Assembly (NCBI GenBank): GCA_000231825.2
Contig: JH720310.1
Span: forward strand, 397,478-461,477
DNA from: Tetrahymena elliotti 4EA
Lineage: Eukaryota > Ciliophora > Oligohymenophorea > Hymenostomatida > Tetrahymenidae
DNA: 64,000 bases
Direction: 5' to 3'
Part shown: positions 24,987 through 39,170 of the stretch, one piece after another
How the letters are laid out: each line of letters begins with the position of its first letter
How positions within the stretch are numbered: position 1 is the stretch's first letter
Notes under the pieces: generated by a model
Seen by the model: only the letters and a program-made list of their open reading frames with translations
Database searches by the model: none
What the model was told of the DNA's origin: nothing
Translations under genes and position numbers: made by a program

Positions 24987-26250
24987 TTTATATTCTATTT
25001 ATGTATTTACTCTTTTATTTATTTATTATTGCTAATTTCTTATCTTCATTTTTCGTAATTAATAAAGGCCTTTATTGGTGATCTGAGTAAAGATAATATG
25101 TTATAATATAACTCAAATTTTGTGATAACTCTTTTTTTGATAATTAATGTCTATTTCATTCAAACTATTTAAAAATAATACATATGTATTTAAATATAAA
25201 ACCATTCATGCTTTTTTAAATATTAATAAATTTATTCTCAATCATTTATTTTATGATCGTTTTCTTAAAAGAATATAAAATTATTTTTATTATTGAAATT
25301 TTATTTTCTAGAATTGATTTTTTGTAATGAATGAATTTTCCTTTCTTTTACAAAATAAGTTGTATGTTATTAACTAATTAATTAACTAATTAGTTTTTGT
25401 CTATTTTTGCAATTACAATTTGTTGATTTTGATTTACACTTCTTTTATGTATTAAAAATTGTTATGGCAATAATTTATTTGAAGAATATTGTTAGAATTT
25501 AACAGATTCTATTGAAAGTGTTCATTAAGCAAATTAATTATTGAATTCTTGTTGTTTGAATTCACCTAAACGCAAATAAAAAAAGAGATCTTTCTTAAAA
25601 ATAAAATTATTTATAAAAGAAGAAATTAAAATTATTATAAAATTAATTTTCATTTATTTAAAGTGAAAATGTAATTTATCATTTGTAATGTCAATATCGA
25701 AAAAGAAATGTAAAATAAACTTTTATAATTAAATTAATTGTTTGTTACTTAATGAAGAATTGATATTTAGTTTTTGTATTTGATTAATACTATTAATATT
25801 ATAAAGCCATTTATTCTCAGAAAAAAAAATTAAAACTTTATCACAGTATTTTGATTCATCTTTTATTTTCTTGAATTTATTCATTTTACTATTTGACATT
25901 TTAATTTGACAAATTTATTCCTGAATTCTTTCAAATTATGTTACACATAAATAAAAAAGGAGGCCTAACTAAAAATTTCAACTAATCTTTTTAAAAAATA
26001 AAATTATTTAAAAGGAAGGAGAGATTAAAGTATTTAAAAAAATAATTATTAATTAAAAAAATGCAAAACAAAATTAAGATCAAAAATATAGACAGATAGA
26101 TAATATTAACTAAATTATATATAAATTAATTATTATTTAGAGTAAATTAATTATTATTTAGAGTAAATTAATTATTATTTAGAGTAAATTAATTATTATT
26201 TAGAGTAAATTAATATACATATTTGATTAATTCTAATATTAATATATTAT
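24987..26250. other. AT-rich intergenic region
   Basis: About 1.26 kb between the lipase start and the 3' end of the giant gene. No gene was seen. It contains a 21-bp minisatellite (26123-26214) and possible promoter sequence for the lipase. Confidence 0.5.
26123..26214. repeat. 21-bp minisatellite, ~4.4 copies
   Basis: The unit AAATTAATTATTATTTAGAGT is repeated without mismatch about 4.4 times. It starts 37 bp past the giant gene's stop codon, in its 3' flank (the gene is on the minus strand). Confidence 0.95.
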
Positions 26251-29200
26251 TCAAGCACTTGTGTTATGATATAAAAGCATTTATTTTTGGAAAAAAATAA
26301 CAACCTTGTCAAGTATTTCATCATATTTTTAGGATTCGTAGTATTAATTTAAAAATTAGATTTTTTGAGAAAAGAATTCATAAGGTTTATATCTTGTTGT
26401 GTTGGATTTTTTATTGGTTTCAAGCACAACAAATTTAAATTCTTACTGAGATGGGATGTATTAAGATTTTAATATTATCCCCTTAAAGGCATTTAATATT
26501 TTGACTTTTTAAACAATAATCTATTTTTAATCATTATTGATTTCATCGTTATTTTAATGTGATACATTTTTCTTTAAAAAGGAAGGTTTCTTTAGGCCTT
26601 GAAGAGGATTATCTTCATTTTATGATTGCGTCTTCATTCTTTTCATGTAATTAGCCTTTTATCTAATATTTTCTTCTATTGAAAATTTTTGAGACAACCC
26701 TTCATTATTTATACCCACTTAAGACTTAATAACATTAAGAAAGTTGCTAGTCTTCATTTTATGAACAACGAACTAGCAAAGATTTTTAATGTCTGAATAA
26801 CTCAATTTTGAATTAATATAATTTGTTTAGAATTTATAATATCCTTCTGCTATATAAATATTCAGTATCTCCCTCAAGTTCACAATGTCAGTTTAAATAA
26901 AACCCTCCTCTAGGTGGAAATTCTAAATATATATATTGAAATAGCTTGTCATAGGATAAGATATCCAATCTAATGGAGTAAAGTAAAAATTCTTCATCAT
27001 CTCTTTTTTGTTCTTTGCCTTTTTACTAATGTTCACAATCCTCTTTTTAGCCTCTTTAGATATTAATAATTAATCATTATCAAAATTTAATTCAAGCAAT
27101 AATAAAAACCAATCAAAATATTAATAAAAAAAAAATTAGCAATTAATTTTTACTTTGTTTCTTAGCATATATTAATATCATTTAATAATTTAAAACGAAT
27201 TGTGAAATTGCTCTTAAAATAATTTTTTATTCTTTATATAGATATTTGATAGAAATATTGAATGATTGTAAGAATATTGGGAAAAATTCCTTATTTGATA
27301 AACATCTAAATTATATTTGATAAAGAATTTGTAACCAATATGGCTTTTCTATGATATTTCTTAGATTTAAAATAAAAATTTTAACTATTTCATTTTTTAA
27401 TAAGTAATCAAAAATGAATTGTTAAAAATTACTGAGAGTAATTTTTTTAATCTTGGATGATTGTAGGAATTTTTATGAAAAAAACTAAAAAATGCCTTGC
27501 TTAGTAAACATTTATGGCAATTCCTATTTGTATCAATACAAAAAATTGATGAAATGAATTAAATAATTGATTTTACATTTTAGCCCTTTATTTGAGAGTA
27601 TGTCAATAAAATTGATACATATTTCTGTGTTAAAATCATAGCTTGAATTTCCTTCAATTTGAACAAAGTCATGGAACATCAGTTCGTGTAAAGGGAGCTT
27701 GGAGTTTTCGAAGCAAAAGAGAATATGCTCAGATTAAAGATCTGCTTCTAATCTGCTTTGAGCTATGAGATTTTCCCAAAGTCTAATTTCTATAAATTTG
27801 ATGAGATTGGTGATTCTTACATTAAAGTTTTAGGAGACAAAAGCATCATCAAGAAATTTAGTTAAATCAAAAAACTTTTAAGTTCTTTGAATTTTAACTT
27901 GGTCCCCTATTCTCTTCATGTCAATATATTATTAGCAATGAATGATAACCAGTAACTTAATAAAATGCTTCTTAATGTAGTATTACATTCCTCTCTTCTA
28001 AATTATGCTCAGCTTTGGTTTTTATTGTCTGCTTTGAAATGCTTTTTATTGTTTTTGCTAACTATTCTCATTTTATTATGAGATAGATCTTTATTTAGTT
28101 AAGTTTGCATAAAAATTTTTCAAGTTCTATCTTTAGTTTCTCATGTTATTCATTAAAGATACTCTTCTATCAGGGTTCTAAATAAAAAATTAGTTCAAAA
28201 GCTTTTTATTCTCTTCTATTATGTTATCTGATTGTTTCAAAACGCTTTTTTCCTTTAAACTATTGATAATTTTTGACTTAAAATTAAACTATGGGAGAGG
28301 TGATAAATCAATACTTTTTTTACTTTCTTCTCCATCTTTTTATTATATATTTTAATATATTGTCATGCTTTTTTTAGTTGATTTTCTTTAAAATTCTTAA
28401 TTGTTAGTGATAAAATTTGTTGGATTATGTTAAGTGTTTTAATTAGGCTAAAATCTTTATTTTGTTTCTTGATTCTATATGTCTTTCAGGTTTTATGGAG
28501 CTTATCTCGTTCTTTAAAAAGTAATAAATTCAGACTTTCTTCTGTCGGATTGTCTCTAAAATGACTAAAATTAAGAAATTCTTTTTGAAGCAAATTGTTG
28601 ATTATTAGATTGCCTATTCAAAAAGCCTTTATCATCTTAGATTAACCTTTAATTTGTTTAAATATTGCCTGAATCATAAACGTTCTTTGGAATTAATATC
28701 TATTCCTGAGTTTTTAACTTTTAAAGCAGCTTATTTCTAGATTATATTTGATGTAAGTTTTGAGTTGGAATATCTCCTTTACTTTAATTAGAGCTTATTT
28801 TTGTTTAGTTGTTGAAAATGCTGCTTTTTGTGTTGAATTAATAGGAATCTATGCTTTCTGAATATCTAATATGTTAGTGTGCATTCCCTTGATTGTCTTT
28901 TTTAAAGTCAGGAGAAATATTTCTAGAGCTTTTTTATTATTATTTATCTGACATTTCTTCAATTTCGACTTTCTAAAAGTTGAATGAAATTGATTTTTTT
29001 TCTTTGCTATTTTTCTGAGAACTTTAAATTGGAGAAAAATTTTATGAAAATATTGACTAAGAAGAAACAGAATTTGAAGAAGAAGAACTGCTGCTGCTAT
29101 TACTGCTAGAGGAAAATGATCTCTTTTTTTATATTCCAGGCTCAAATACCTCTCTTAAATCGTTGAATTTGTCATTAAAATTTTAGAACTCAAACTTTAT

Positions 29201-32200
29201 ATCAAGCACAGAGTTTCTGCTTTGATTATTTTCTTTAAGAATTTTCAATTTTGCTTATTGTAAAACACTTTTTTTAGCAGATTAAAGATTATTATTCTAT
29301 GGATTTTATTAAGTATTGATCAAACGAACATGATTATTCACTCCTAAATGCGAACTAGCTATTTGTTAATTTGAAGGAATTTTACTTAAGTTATCTTTTT
29401 CTTCTTTACTATGTTTTGGTTTTCTCTTAACAGATTAAATGTTTTTGTTTAAAGCTATTCTTTTTATGAAATCTCTGTAATTCTTAAAGGGAGTCATTTA
29501 AGGATTTTCAAAGAAGTAAATAATTTTTTAACTCATCTGTTTAGCTAAAAATTCTTCACTGCAGTCCATCATATCTGAGTTATTGAAGTAGCTAACTAGA
29601 ACTCTACATGTCTTAGGTATGTAAATGTTAAATACCCAATATCTTAACAATATATCCTTTGACACAGTGACAATACAATACTCTCCTTGAAATTTCTTTA
29701 TTCCCTAAAATATAACTCTACTCTACTAAACATAATCTTCTAACATAGTCTTCTGTTACTACAAATTAGCCAAAGCAAAGTTCACTTTAGCAAATCTATT
29801 TCTTTTGAATTTCAAGCATGATAATCCCAAGCTTTAATTTTCAGCTGGTCTTATGAAATTCCTTTAATCTATTTATTTATTACCAATAAAATAAGTCCAA
29901 AAAAATTTTGATTAAAAACTTACCAATACAATTTTCATTGGTCTTCAATGCATTCTTTCTTTTAATGTTAAAAAAGCAAGGAATCTATTTTAAATCGAAA
30001 AAATAAATATTTACCCATTATTGTTTGTTTGTTTGTTATTTTTCTCTATTTAAATTATTTAGAAAAATATCAGAAATTATCGATAAAATTACAATTAATT
30101 TTTACCTGAAAACTTCAAAATCAAAATCAAATTCAACAAAAAACAAATTAAAAATTCTAAAAAAGAATGAAATTTCAAATTAAATTTAGTGTTTAAATTA
30201 TTTTATAAAACTGCAGTGAGGAAAATCCTCCTACATTTGAGGTTGGAAAATAAAAAAGGTAAACAAACTATTTTTTGTTTCTTAAATTTTCCTTTAAAAT
30301 AATTAAAAATTTCACCAAATTTCCAAAATGACTTTTTGAGAAAAAGTTTTCTTAAGTGATTTAAATTTGAACATTATTCAAATTATTTAAAAGAGAATCA
30401 AATATATTTATATGTAATGTTTACCTTTCCTTGGAGAGTTGGGACTAGCTGGATTCTGCTCATTGTAAGATTAATAAGTTTTTATGCATAAATTTTATTG
30501 TACTACTTGAGTAAGTGTAAATATAAATTTTTATCTAGATTATATATGTCATCGAAACCTAGAATGATTTTGAAGGAATAATGTTTGCTCTTGTATAATT
30601 GTATTGTTAGCCTGAATAGGTAAGTATTGGCTGCAGATTAGTCTATGGCCTTATTGATGATGTAAGTCTTGATGGTACATATTATTTTGCCAAAGTCCTT
30701 ATGATTTAATATAGAAACATACTCGTCTACATCATAATGCTCTTTGAGTTCCACGCTATCAATCAACAAATGATTTTTCACAGATTCTTTATTTTTCAAC
30801 AGCACAGGATTTTTGAGTGTATCTTCTTCTCTGATTGTTTTAATCTTTATTTTGTGACCTAAAAGAGATTTTTCTTTTTAAAGAATACCTTGGAATGCTA
30901 TTTATCTCAAATTCTCTTTGATTTTCTCACTTAAATTTTAGTCTGTCTCCAAAACAAGAGTAGACATATTCAGTAAATTTAATTTTACTTTTTGATTCCT
31001 GATTATTTATTCAAAATAAACTCCCTATCTGTAATCACTGATATTAGCTATTATAACACCTTTAATTATATCAAACTATATCCTCACCCATAAATATGTC
31101 CCCATAGTAGCAAAAAAAACCTTCTATCTAATTGATCTCCCATTATCAAACAAATGACTCAATCTCCAAAATCCCTCTTTTTTTATATTTTTTATGAATA
31201 ATTTAATAAATTTTTGAATTTTTTTAGGAAATATTTCTCTCAATAAGAAATGAAAAAGAATCCAAGATTATCTATTCCTTCTTTAATAAAAATAGAGACA
31301 ATTTATAATATGGAAATAGAAGTATGTATTTAATTGAAATAATAAAATAGATAATAGAAAATTTTACCAAGCTAAAGCTAAAGGTCTAAAAAGTTTTGGC
31401 TACCAAGATTTATTTGATGTTTTCTTCTTATTTGATTTCCTTGCTTGATTTTGTGATCTACAACAATTATTTCTTAGACTCCTAACTTTTCTGCTTCGAT
31501 AACATCCTCTTATGGTGGAGCTTTTAATATTTCTTCATAAGTTTAATAATAGCCACCACCTCCATCTTCATATTTCTTATCAAGTTCATCATCTTCATGA
31601 AATAAAGAGTAGTTATTTTTTTCATAACCATCATCAAGTTAATTTTTATAAAATTGTTTTTAGATGCTAATGAAATTAGTATCAGTTATGTGCTCATAAT
31701 CATTTTGCTTTTTTTCATTCTGTTAGTTTGTATTTGAAGTTGTATTTCTTTTAATTTGTTCCATCAAGAAGAAATCGTTAAAAGGATTTTGCAAAAGCAC
31801 CTATTTCTAACTTTCTTACTACACTCTTAACCTGATTTCCATGATATCTCTGAATATCAACTTTTATATTTTACTCGATGTTGAGCGATGAACAATTCCG
31901 TCTCTCTAAATAGAAATCAAAATAGTGTTAATATTTATAATTATTCAATCTTTTACATCTATTTTAGGTAATGTCAAACATAAATGATGAGAGAAAAATT
32001 CAATGAGAATCATGGTCCATCTATGACTAAGGCGCTTTCTCAAAAAAAACCTTTTCAAAACAAATGATCAAATTTAAATTCTTAAGCAAAATAAAAAATT
32101 ACTTGTTAATTTCTCTGACTAGAGTGTTTGGAGTGAAGTATTTAGCAACTTAAGATGCATGAACTTCTAAAGGAATAATAGTTTAATAAGTTCCAAGATT

Positions 32201-35200
32201 TCTTCCAGTAATGTAGAAAGAAAAATCAGACAACATTAATTGTCCATTAACAATTTAAGTAGAGATGTTGTTAGATTATCTAAAATTAACTTTTACAGTT
32301 AGGAGATAATAATAACCACCAGTAGACCTTTTAATAAAAACTCCCAATAAATGGTTTTCTTAGATGAACCGAATAAGATTATTTTGCAAAACTCTTTCAT
32401 TATCCTGTAAAGATTACTCATATTCTTTTTTGTGTCTTCTGTAATCCTCTTTATGAGATTTTTTACCTTCAATACTCATTGATATGAACCTATCTAGCTT
32501 CTTTTAAGCGTTTTTTACCATAATTAGCTTCCATTAAGGAAATATTTAATGCTTATTATATTCAAGAACTTATCCATTAGCTTTTTGGTGAAATTCAAAG
32601 AAATGTTTCAAATAGATTTCTAATAAATCTTTTAAATTTCCTATACAATTTAAGTCAAAGTCTGTCAGCTAGCTCTTTAATTTGTCAGTCAATCCCTCTA
32701 AAAAGCTCAAATTATATGGCAAGCTCTTTATTTTTATATCATTTTGTGGTTTAGTTACATATATTTTTATATTTTAGTCCCTCAAATATTTCTCAAAAGC
32801 CTAATTATTTATTCAAAAAGATGTTCATTATTTGAATAAAGAATAAATTTTTTTATTTTAAATAAAAATTACCAACAAATATAAAGGCCATAATGTTTTA
32901 AACTCAATATTCTTTAGCTACAAACCTGCATAATCGAGATCCACTTTAATAGAAAATCTTGTGTTTCTAAATAAAATTGTCAAAAAATAATTATTTATCT
33001 CAGTATTCCCAAAACTCTCTTTTTTGTATATGTGCTTGACTTTCCAAGAAACTGGTACCCCTAAATAAATTATTAAAAATATTTCTAGCCTATATGAATA
33101 ATTAATTTATTGAAAATATATTCTCATTAAAAGAATAATAGTTGTATTCCTGATCAATATTATAATTACCTTAGATTAATCTAGTAAACTAAAAGGGTGG
33201 ATAGAATTTATCAAATGGAGATTTATTATTAATTAAACCTGACTGAGATTCTCTGATTTTCTGTTAAAATATTCTAGCCTAAATTAATTGCCTAATATTA
33301 GCATCCATGCTTTTTGCAAGTTATTAGAATGCAAAGTTTGAATGGATTAATTTGCTATACATAAGAGAGTTAGGTTTTACATTTTTGCTTTCGGTTAATT
33401 AATTCTCTATGGATATTCTTTTTATAATTTTTTAAATTAATTTTAAAAATAAATTAATATTTTACTGCTTTGATGACTGCCTTGTATAGATGCTTGACCT
33501 TTTGTTAAGTCTTTATTTGATAATTTTCTTCTATGAGCTGTAATTCCTGAAAAACTATTGAATTTTTTTGCAACTTTCATGCTACATAGGCTGTGATTAA
33601 ACCATATTGTGTTAAATTGAAAATTGTGTATGTCTAATTGATTCACTACGACTCATCTTTCTCATTTAAGTGCTTCTTTCTAATAATTTACTAGTATTAA
33701 CATTTTGTGTTTAAGTTTCTTTGATTTATTAATTTTCTTATTATTGATAATTCTTTAAAGAATGAAGCTGTAATCTAAACTATGTTTTCTTTGAGGTTGA
33801 TTGGTTTTTATGATAATCAATACTGTTTGATTCAATACTTTGTGTGGTAAATTCTCTTATTCTTTTCAAATCAGCTTTTGATTGTCCATCATTAGTATTA
33901 TCACTGTTATAATGTAATTAGATGCTTAGTTTTTTTGGGGATTTGTAAGGACTTTCTTGAATATTCCGATCTTTAATTTCTTATTTATCCTTTTTAAAAA
34001 ACGTAAGAATAATTTAATTTAATAAATAGATATTTACATCACCATTCTAGAACTTGTGGAAAATTTTTTGTAAAGTGGTAAGCTATACAGGTGACCCATC
34101 CACATTGCTTTCCTCTTTCAAAATCAGAAGATCAGTAGAAAGTCTGGGAGATCGGATAACTTAAGTTTTATTTTTTGAATTTTTACTTCTCTAATACTAT
34201 TCTCTCTTTTACTCATTTTTAGTATTGAGAATAACTTTATGTGAAACAGATTCATATTTAGAAGTCTTTTTATTAAGATTAATAACTTTTATAGAAGTTA
34301 AACACTCATCATCTTCTTCTTCATTTTGTTATACAAGGTCTGAACTCTCTTGCATAATATCCTTTATTTCATTTCTCTAGTTTTTCTCTGGAGATACTAT
34401 CTATTCAGCTTCTTTTTATTTAAAGATATCAGAATAAGTTTCAAATTTAAATAATTCTCAGTTAAATCTAATAAAAAACATTTCTTTACAATTTATCTTA
34501 CTTATCGTCAAAAAATATTTTACAAAAAGTTATGAAAAATAAAAAAAAATTTAATTCAATCAAAAAAATCTTTGAAATCATTCTGCGTTTTTTCTATTCA
34601 AAAATTACTACTTTTAGAGATTTTCATACATATAATTAAATAGCAAGTGCTTTGTTTTGAAGATATAAAGATTGAATAAATATGACTAAGAGTTTTTATG
34701 GATTTTAGTTAGGTAAAAGAATAAAATAGAAACAATTTTTTATTTCTTTCAATTTGTTTGTTTGAGAAGAAAAATTTAAATGAATTTGAGTTGGTAATGA
34801 AAAAGAATACCTTCTTCTTTAGGGGGACTTAGGGTGCCTTTTTAGATAATCTCATTTTTAGTAGAGTTGCTAGATTTTTCATTGACAAAAATGGAAAGTT
34901 TTTTTTCTAACTTAAAATGTTGAAATCTTTTATTAATAGCTGAAGGCTACTTTTTTTCTTCATCCGTTTATGGGTTTAGGTCATCTAACACGATAGAAAC
35001 ATCAAGATTGTTATTAGCCCCTTTTTTATTGATTTAATCCGAAAATAGACTCTGTTGGTGCTTCAGGAAAATGCTGTCTTTTTTCTGGGGTATGAGATTT
35101 CTGGGAGTTGGGGATAACTTGTCCCATGGACTATTGAAATTAGATTAGCTACCAAGAAGTATAGAGTTATTAATTTCAGAGAAATTATCTGCAAATGAAT

Positions 35201-38200
35201 ATGAATATTCACTTAAAGATATTCTTTTTTCTCCTTAATCTGATTTAATAAAATGCACTAATCCGTTTGAAATTTTGCCATTTTCATCATTTTCTTCTTA
35301 ATCTTCAATTTAATCTGATGTTTGAAATATCTAAGAAACCTCCGCCTCATAGCTTTTACTACTTTCTAGTTTAGTATCTTGCCTTCTCAAAGCATTATAT
35401 GCTGCATTCGTAAAATTATCTTCTGAGTCACCTTTATTAATTGTGATGCAATGTTGTGCTATTTAGTTTAAATAAAAGTCCTTATTCGCATAACGTTAAA
35501 ACGAAGATTTGTAAAAGCTCCTCAAAGTATTATTGGAAGACTTGTTGCTTAACTCATGATTAACAAACAAATTGGTTTCATTGATTCCATCTTACTCAAT
35601 TTATAAAGTCTATCTGAATCTATTAACAATAGCATTCGACTACTATAGTAACTCTTAGTTTGAAATGTTCAAAAAATCAGATTCAGTTTTTGAAGAAACT
35701 TCAATTTCTGTTGGTGGCTTTGGAGGTATGAATTATATTTTCTTCAGTTCTTCTTTTACACTCTTCATTTTCTCTTCCAAATCTTAGTTCATGTAGCCTT
35801 AACCAAATTTATCTGAATTCATGTAATCAAAATCTTCAAACTTTTCATTGTAAACCACACCACCATGCTTTATTATATGTTATTAATCCTCTTGTGAAAA
35901 CCTTCAATAATTAACATTAATAAAAATTAATTTAACGTTAAATAAAAAATGAATTATATAAACGAAATTGAATCATAGGATTCTGTCAGTTTATTCTGAC
36001 CATACAAGATATGAAAATAATATTAATGAGTTTAGAGTTGATTTGTAATTTATGTTTGTTTGTTAAAAAAAATGAATTTAATATTGAAATAAGTAAAGAA
36101 GAATAAATACTTTTGCAAACCCGTCACAAAGTGATTTCTTGAATTCAGCTTTGTCATTAATTCAGATTGAGCTAAATTTTTGTCTTTGTCAGCTTTTTTG
36201 CCTTAGATGTTTTCAAAGACTATTGAATTGAGCCTTTTTTTGATAAATGGATCAAATTTAGCTAAATCCAAATATTTTTATGGAAGGGATTCTGATTTAT
36301 GACTCTGTTTATTGTCTTGAATGAATTTAATTATATTTGGAACTTAATAATTTATTTTCTAATAAATTGTATTATTCGAATCAAATGAGTTATTATTTTT
36401 GTTATTTTCATTTTAAACTTAAACATTACTTAGCTATTCATTCAAAGGAGGTCTTGTTAACAGATTAGGTTTTTACCTATATTCATTTTAAAGATTTTTT
36501 TAAAATTGTTTTTTGTTTCTCACCATAAGATACTAGAGCTCAAATTCAATATCTAAATCTTTTATAAGCTCGCTATTTGTTTTAGTCCTAACATGAACAC
36601 CAGATTTATTTTTAGTTTTGTGATTATTTTCTGTTTTTAAACTCTTTCGAGGTGAAGTTAGAGCTGATTTAACTTTCAAAATTTATTTTTTTTCCAATGA
36701 AGCAATCAAAGGGATTTTTTTTTGCTCAAAGAAGATATTTTTAGCATTTATAGATGACCTAGGTCTGTCTGTTAAGGCACGAGATGTGTTTTTAAATGCA
36801 TTTGAATAAACTTAAATATGTTTATTTTTAAATTCGTTGACTATTTATTACTTTGATAATAGCTATTAAGAAGCATTTTTAGAAAATTAATTATTGTCTT
36901 CATTTAGTTTATTTAAATCAAGTTTTAATTAAAGTTTTTGATTTTTGAGGAAACTTTCTTTAAATTTATCTTTTTCAGTTTGTTGATTTTCATTGATGCT
37001 TTTTTCTTCTCTTTTTGTCTGTTTAGTTTAAGAGTTCATAGAGGTATTGACTTAATTTACAACCCATTTATTTTAGCCTGAGAGTCTTCTTTACAAATCT
37101 CTAGAGTAATTTGAAGACAATAATATGGAGTTTTATGACCAAAGAGAGTTATTTTTGTACCTCTGAGAGTGAAGATTGCTTACTCTTCTTGAATCAAGTT
37201 ATGTATTCATATTAGATGCATTTATTTAACTAATATTTGTTACCTAATTCAAAGGAGAAGCCACATCATTTGATTGCAAAGACTTACATCTTTATGATAA
37301 AGTTAAATCTTGCTTAATAATACTATACTTATCAAAAGCTTTGGATATATTTTTTTATATTTATTTAGGCTCTTATAATATTTTATCTGTCTCTTTTTTA
37401 TTATTCTATCCATACTCTGTCTCAAATTTTTTGATATTAAAGTATTAATCCATCATAATATCACTTTAAGCTAACAATACATTTAAAGGAGTAAGCTTTT
37501 TAGGCTACTATCTATCTGTAAGTCCTTTAATTTCTATTTCTTTTTTCTCAATAAGTTTTTTATATCTCTCATTTATATTTTACTCTTCTTCTTCTGTTTT
37601 GAGATTATTGTAAATCTGCTCATAATCCATTTAATTTAATCTGCTATTATTATTATTGTTAAAACCTTCGAAATCATCATCAAGAAAGCTATTCAAATTG
37701 TCTAAATTGCTTATAAATGAGTTTTATTCCTTTTCATTTACTTATTATTACTATTCCTGCATTATAGATTCTTTTCTTTTTGAATTCTATTAATCTAAAC
37801 CTCCATTTTATTGATCTCTTTCTCCCTTTTCTTCATTTAATCCTCCATTTTAAATTTCTATTTTAGAAATTTCAATTTTAGTATTTGAATCATTGTTTTG
37901 TTTTTAGATAGCTCCTTCACTTTTTGATCGATTCAACTTGTTTTAATCATTCTTTTGCTTAATTTAACTCTGCATGGACATTTTAAAATAAATTCTTAAT
38001 TATTTGAGCTGTTCGTCTTCATATCTTGGTGATTGGATGTATAAAATTTAATTCTATTTCTATATGTTGCTGACAACATTTTATTTAATTAAACCTTCCA
38101 CTTTTTTGTTTAACAAAGAGAATTTATCTTAAAATTTTAAAATGTCTTCTTTCTTCATCAAATTGTTTAATGAAAAATTATTCAACATAAAAACACCCTT

Positions 38201-39170
38201 GCAAATAGATTGCAAAGCCTTTTCGTCTTATTGGTCTTTAGTCAAAGACTTGCAATATTTATAAAAGAAGTAAATAAAGAGAGAATAATATGCATTTTAT
38301 TATTCTTTCTGTTTAAATTAATAGCCAACAAACTCAAAATCAATCAACTTTTCTTTAATATTTAAATATATCTCATAAGCATGAATGCTCTGTCCATACT
38401 ATTATACTTTTTGCATGGTAAATGCATAAATCAAGTAAATTTAACTCTTTACTAACAGAAAGAATTCATATTTTCTTTTATCTTGAATTTTAATGTCAGG
38501 TTTTTCGAGTAAATCTTCAATATAATTTAAGCTATTTAACATTTCTTAGTGTGTTAAATATATTTTCACACATTTAATTAAATCACTCATTTAAAGCTAC
38601 ACTCTCATCTTTTCAATAACAAACATAATACATAAAATTTTATTGTTTATGTCATCTAGGAATTCTTTTTATATGTGGGATGGTGATAATATATTCTGTG
38701 CTTCTTTAATCTTTTCCATTTACTGCTCCGAATTTAGCTGATTTTACCTAGATGCTTAAAGATTAAAATATGCTACTAATTATGCATTCTTCCAGCTACT
38801 AAAGCTACTTTTACAATCCTAAAAAAGATTAAGGGCTTAAATAATCAATAAAATAAATTACCTTTCTTAAGACCTTATCTAGATATTATTGTGACAGAAG
38901 TGCAAGCGTTTAGTATTTATAGTATTTCTAAGACTTTTAATAAAATTTTTTCGTTTCTTCATCTAAGTTTTAAATGAACAGATTCTCATCTATATCTAAA
39001 ACTTTTTCAAGTAGCTTAAGAGGAATTTAAGACATCTAAAGCAGGATCTTGCTCTACTTTTAGTTTTAAGTCAGCAAAATCAATTAGGTTTTTACAGAAA
39101 AATCGATGCTCTTATCATTCTTATTATTATTGTTGTTGTTGCTATTTAATAAATAGTTATTTTTCTTCAT
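26251..39170 (-). CDS. Giant multi-exon protein with helical N-terminus and IQ-like motif, function unknown
   Basis: One frame can be followed from ATG at 39170 to TGA at 26251 through at least 13 GT...AG introns (e.g. 29985-30423, 27153-27576 and ~34450-34811 long; the rest mainly 45-210 bp). That gives roughly 3,600 residues. Every junction I checked is in phase. The first ~450 residues look like TPR-type helical repeats (QKSQKYYKYQTLALLSQQYL, then paired helices). A very long Gln/Asn/Ser-rich disordered part follows, containing one IQ-like motif (KKIQQFFRNYSSQKKIIK, near 33560), a possible calmodulin site. Beyond it come several folded-looking beta-rich segments (e.g. GVPVSWKVKHIYKKESF, GVFIKRSTGGYYYLLTVKV, QKVFFATMGTYLWVRIQFD), a poly-Ser stretch and a final helical part. 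No enzyme motif or TM is visible. It could be a cytoskeletal or cortical scaffold, but that is a guess. Two or more fused gene models remain possible. Confidence 0.7.

Noticed and set aside
28849..29145. Minus-strand frame with a hydrophobic stretch
   Set aside because: It is an alternative frame over the Ser-rich exon of the giant gene; the correct frame there encodes a poly-Ser tract.
33443..33646. Minus-strand frame of 67 residues
   Set aside because: Alternative frame of an exon of the giant gene; the true frame carries the IQ-like motif.
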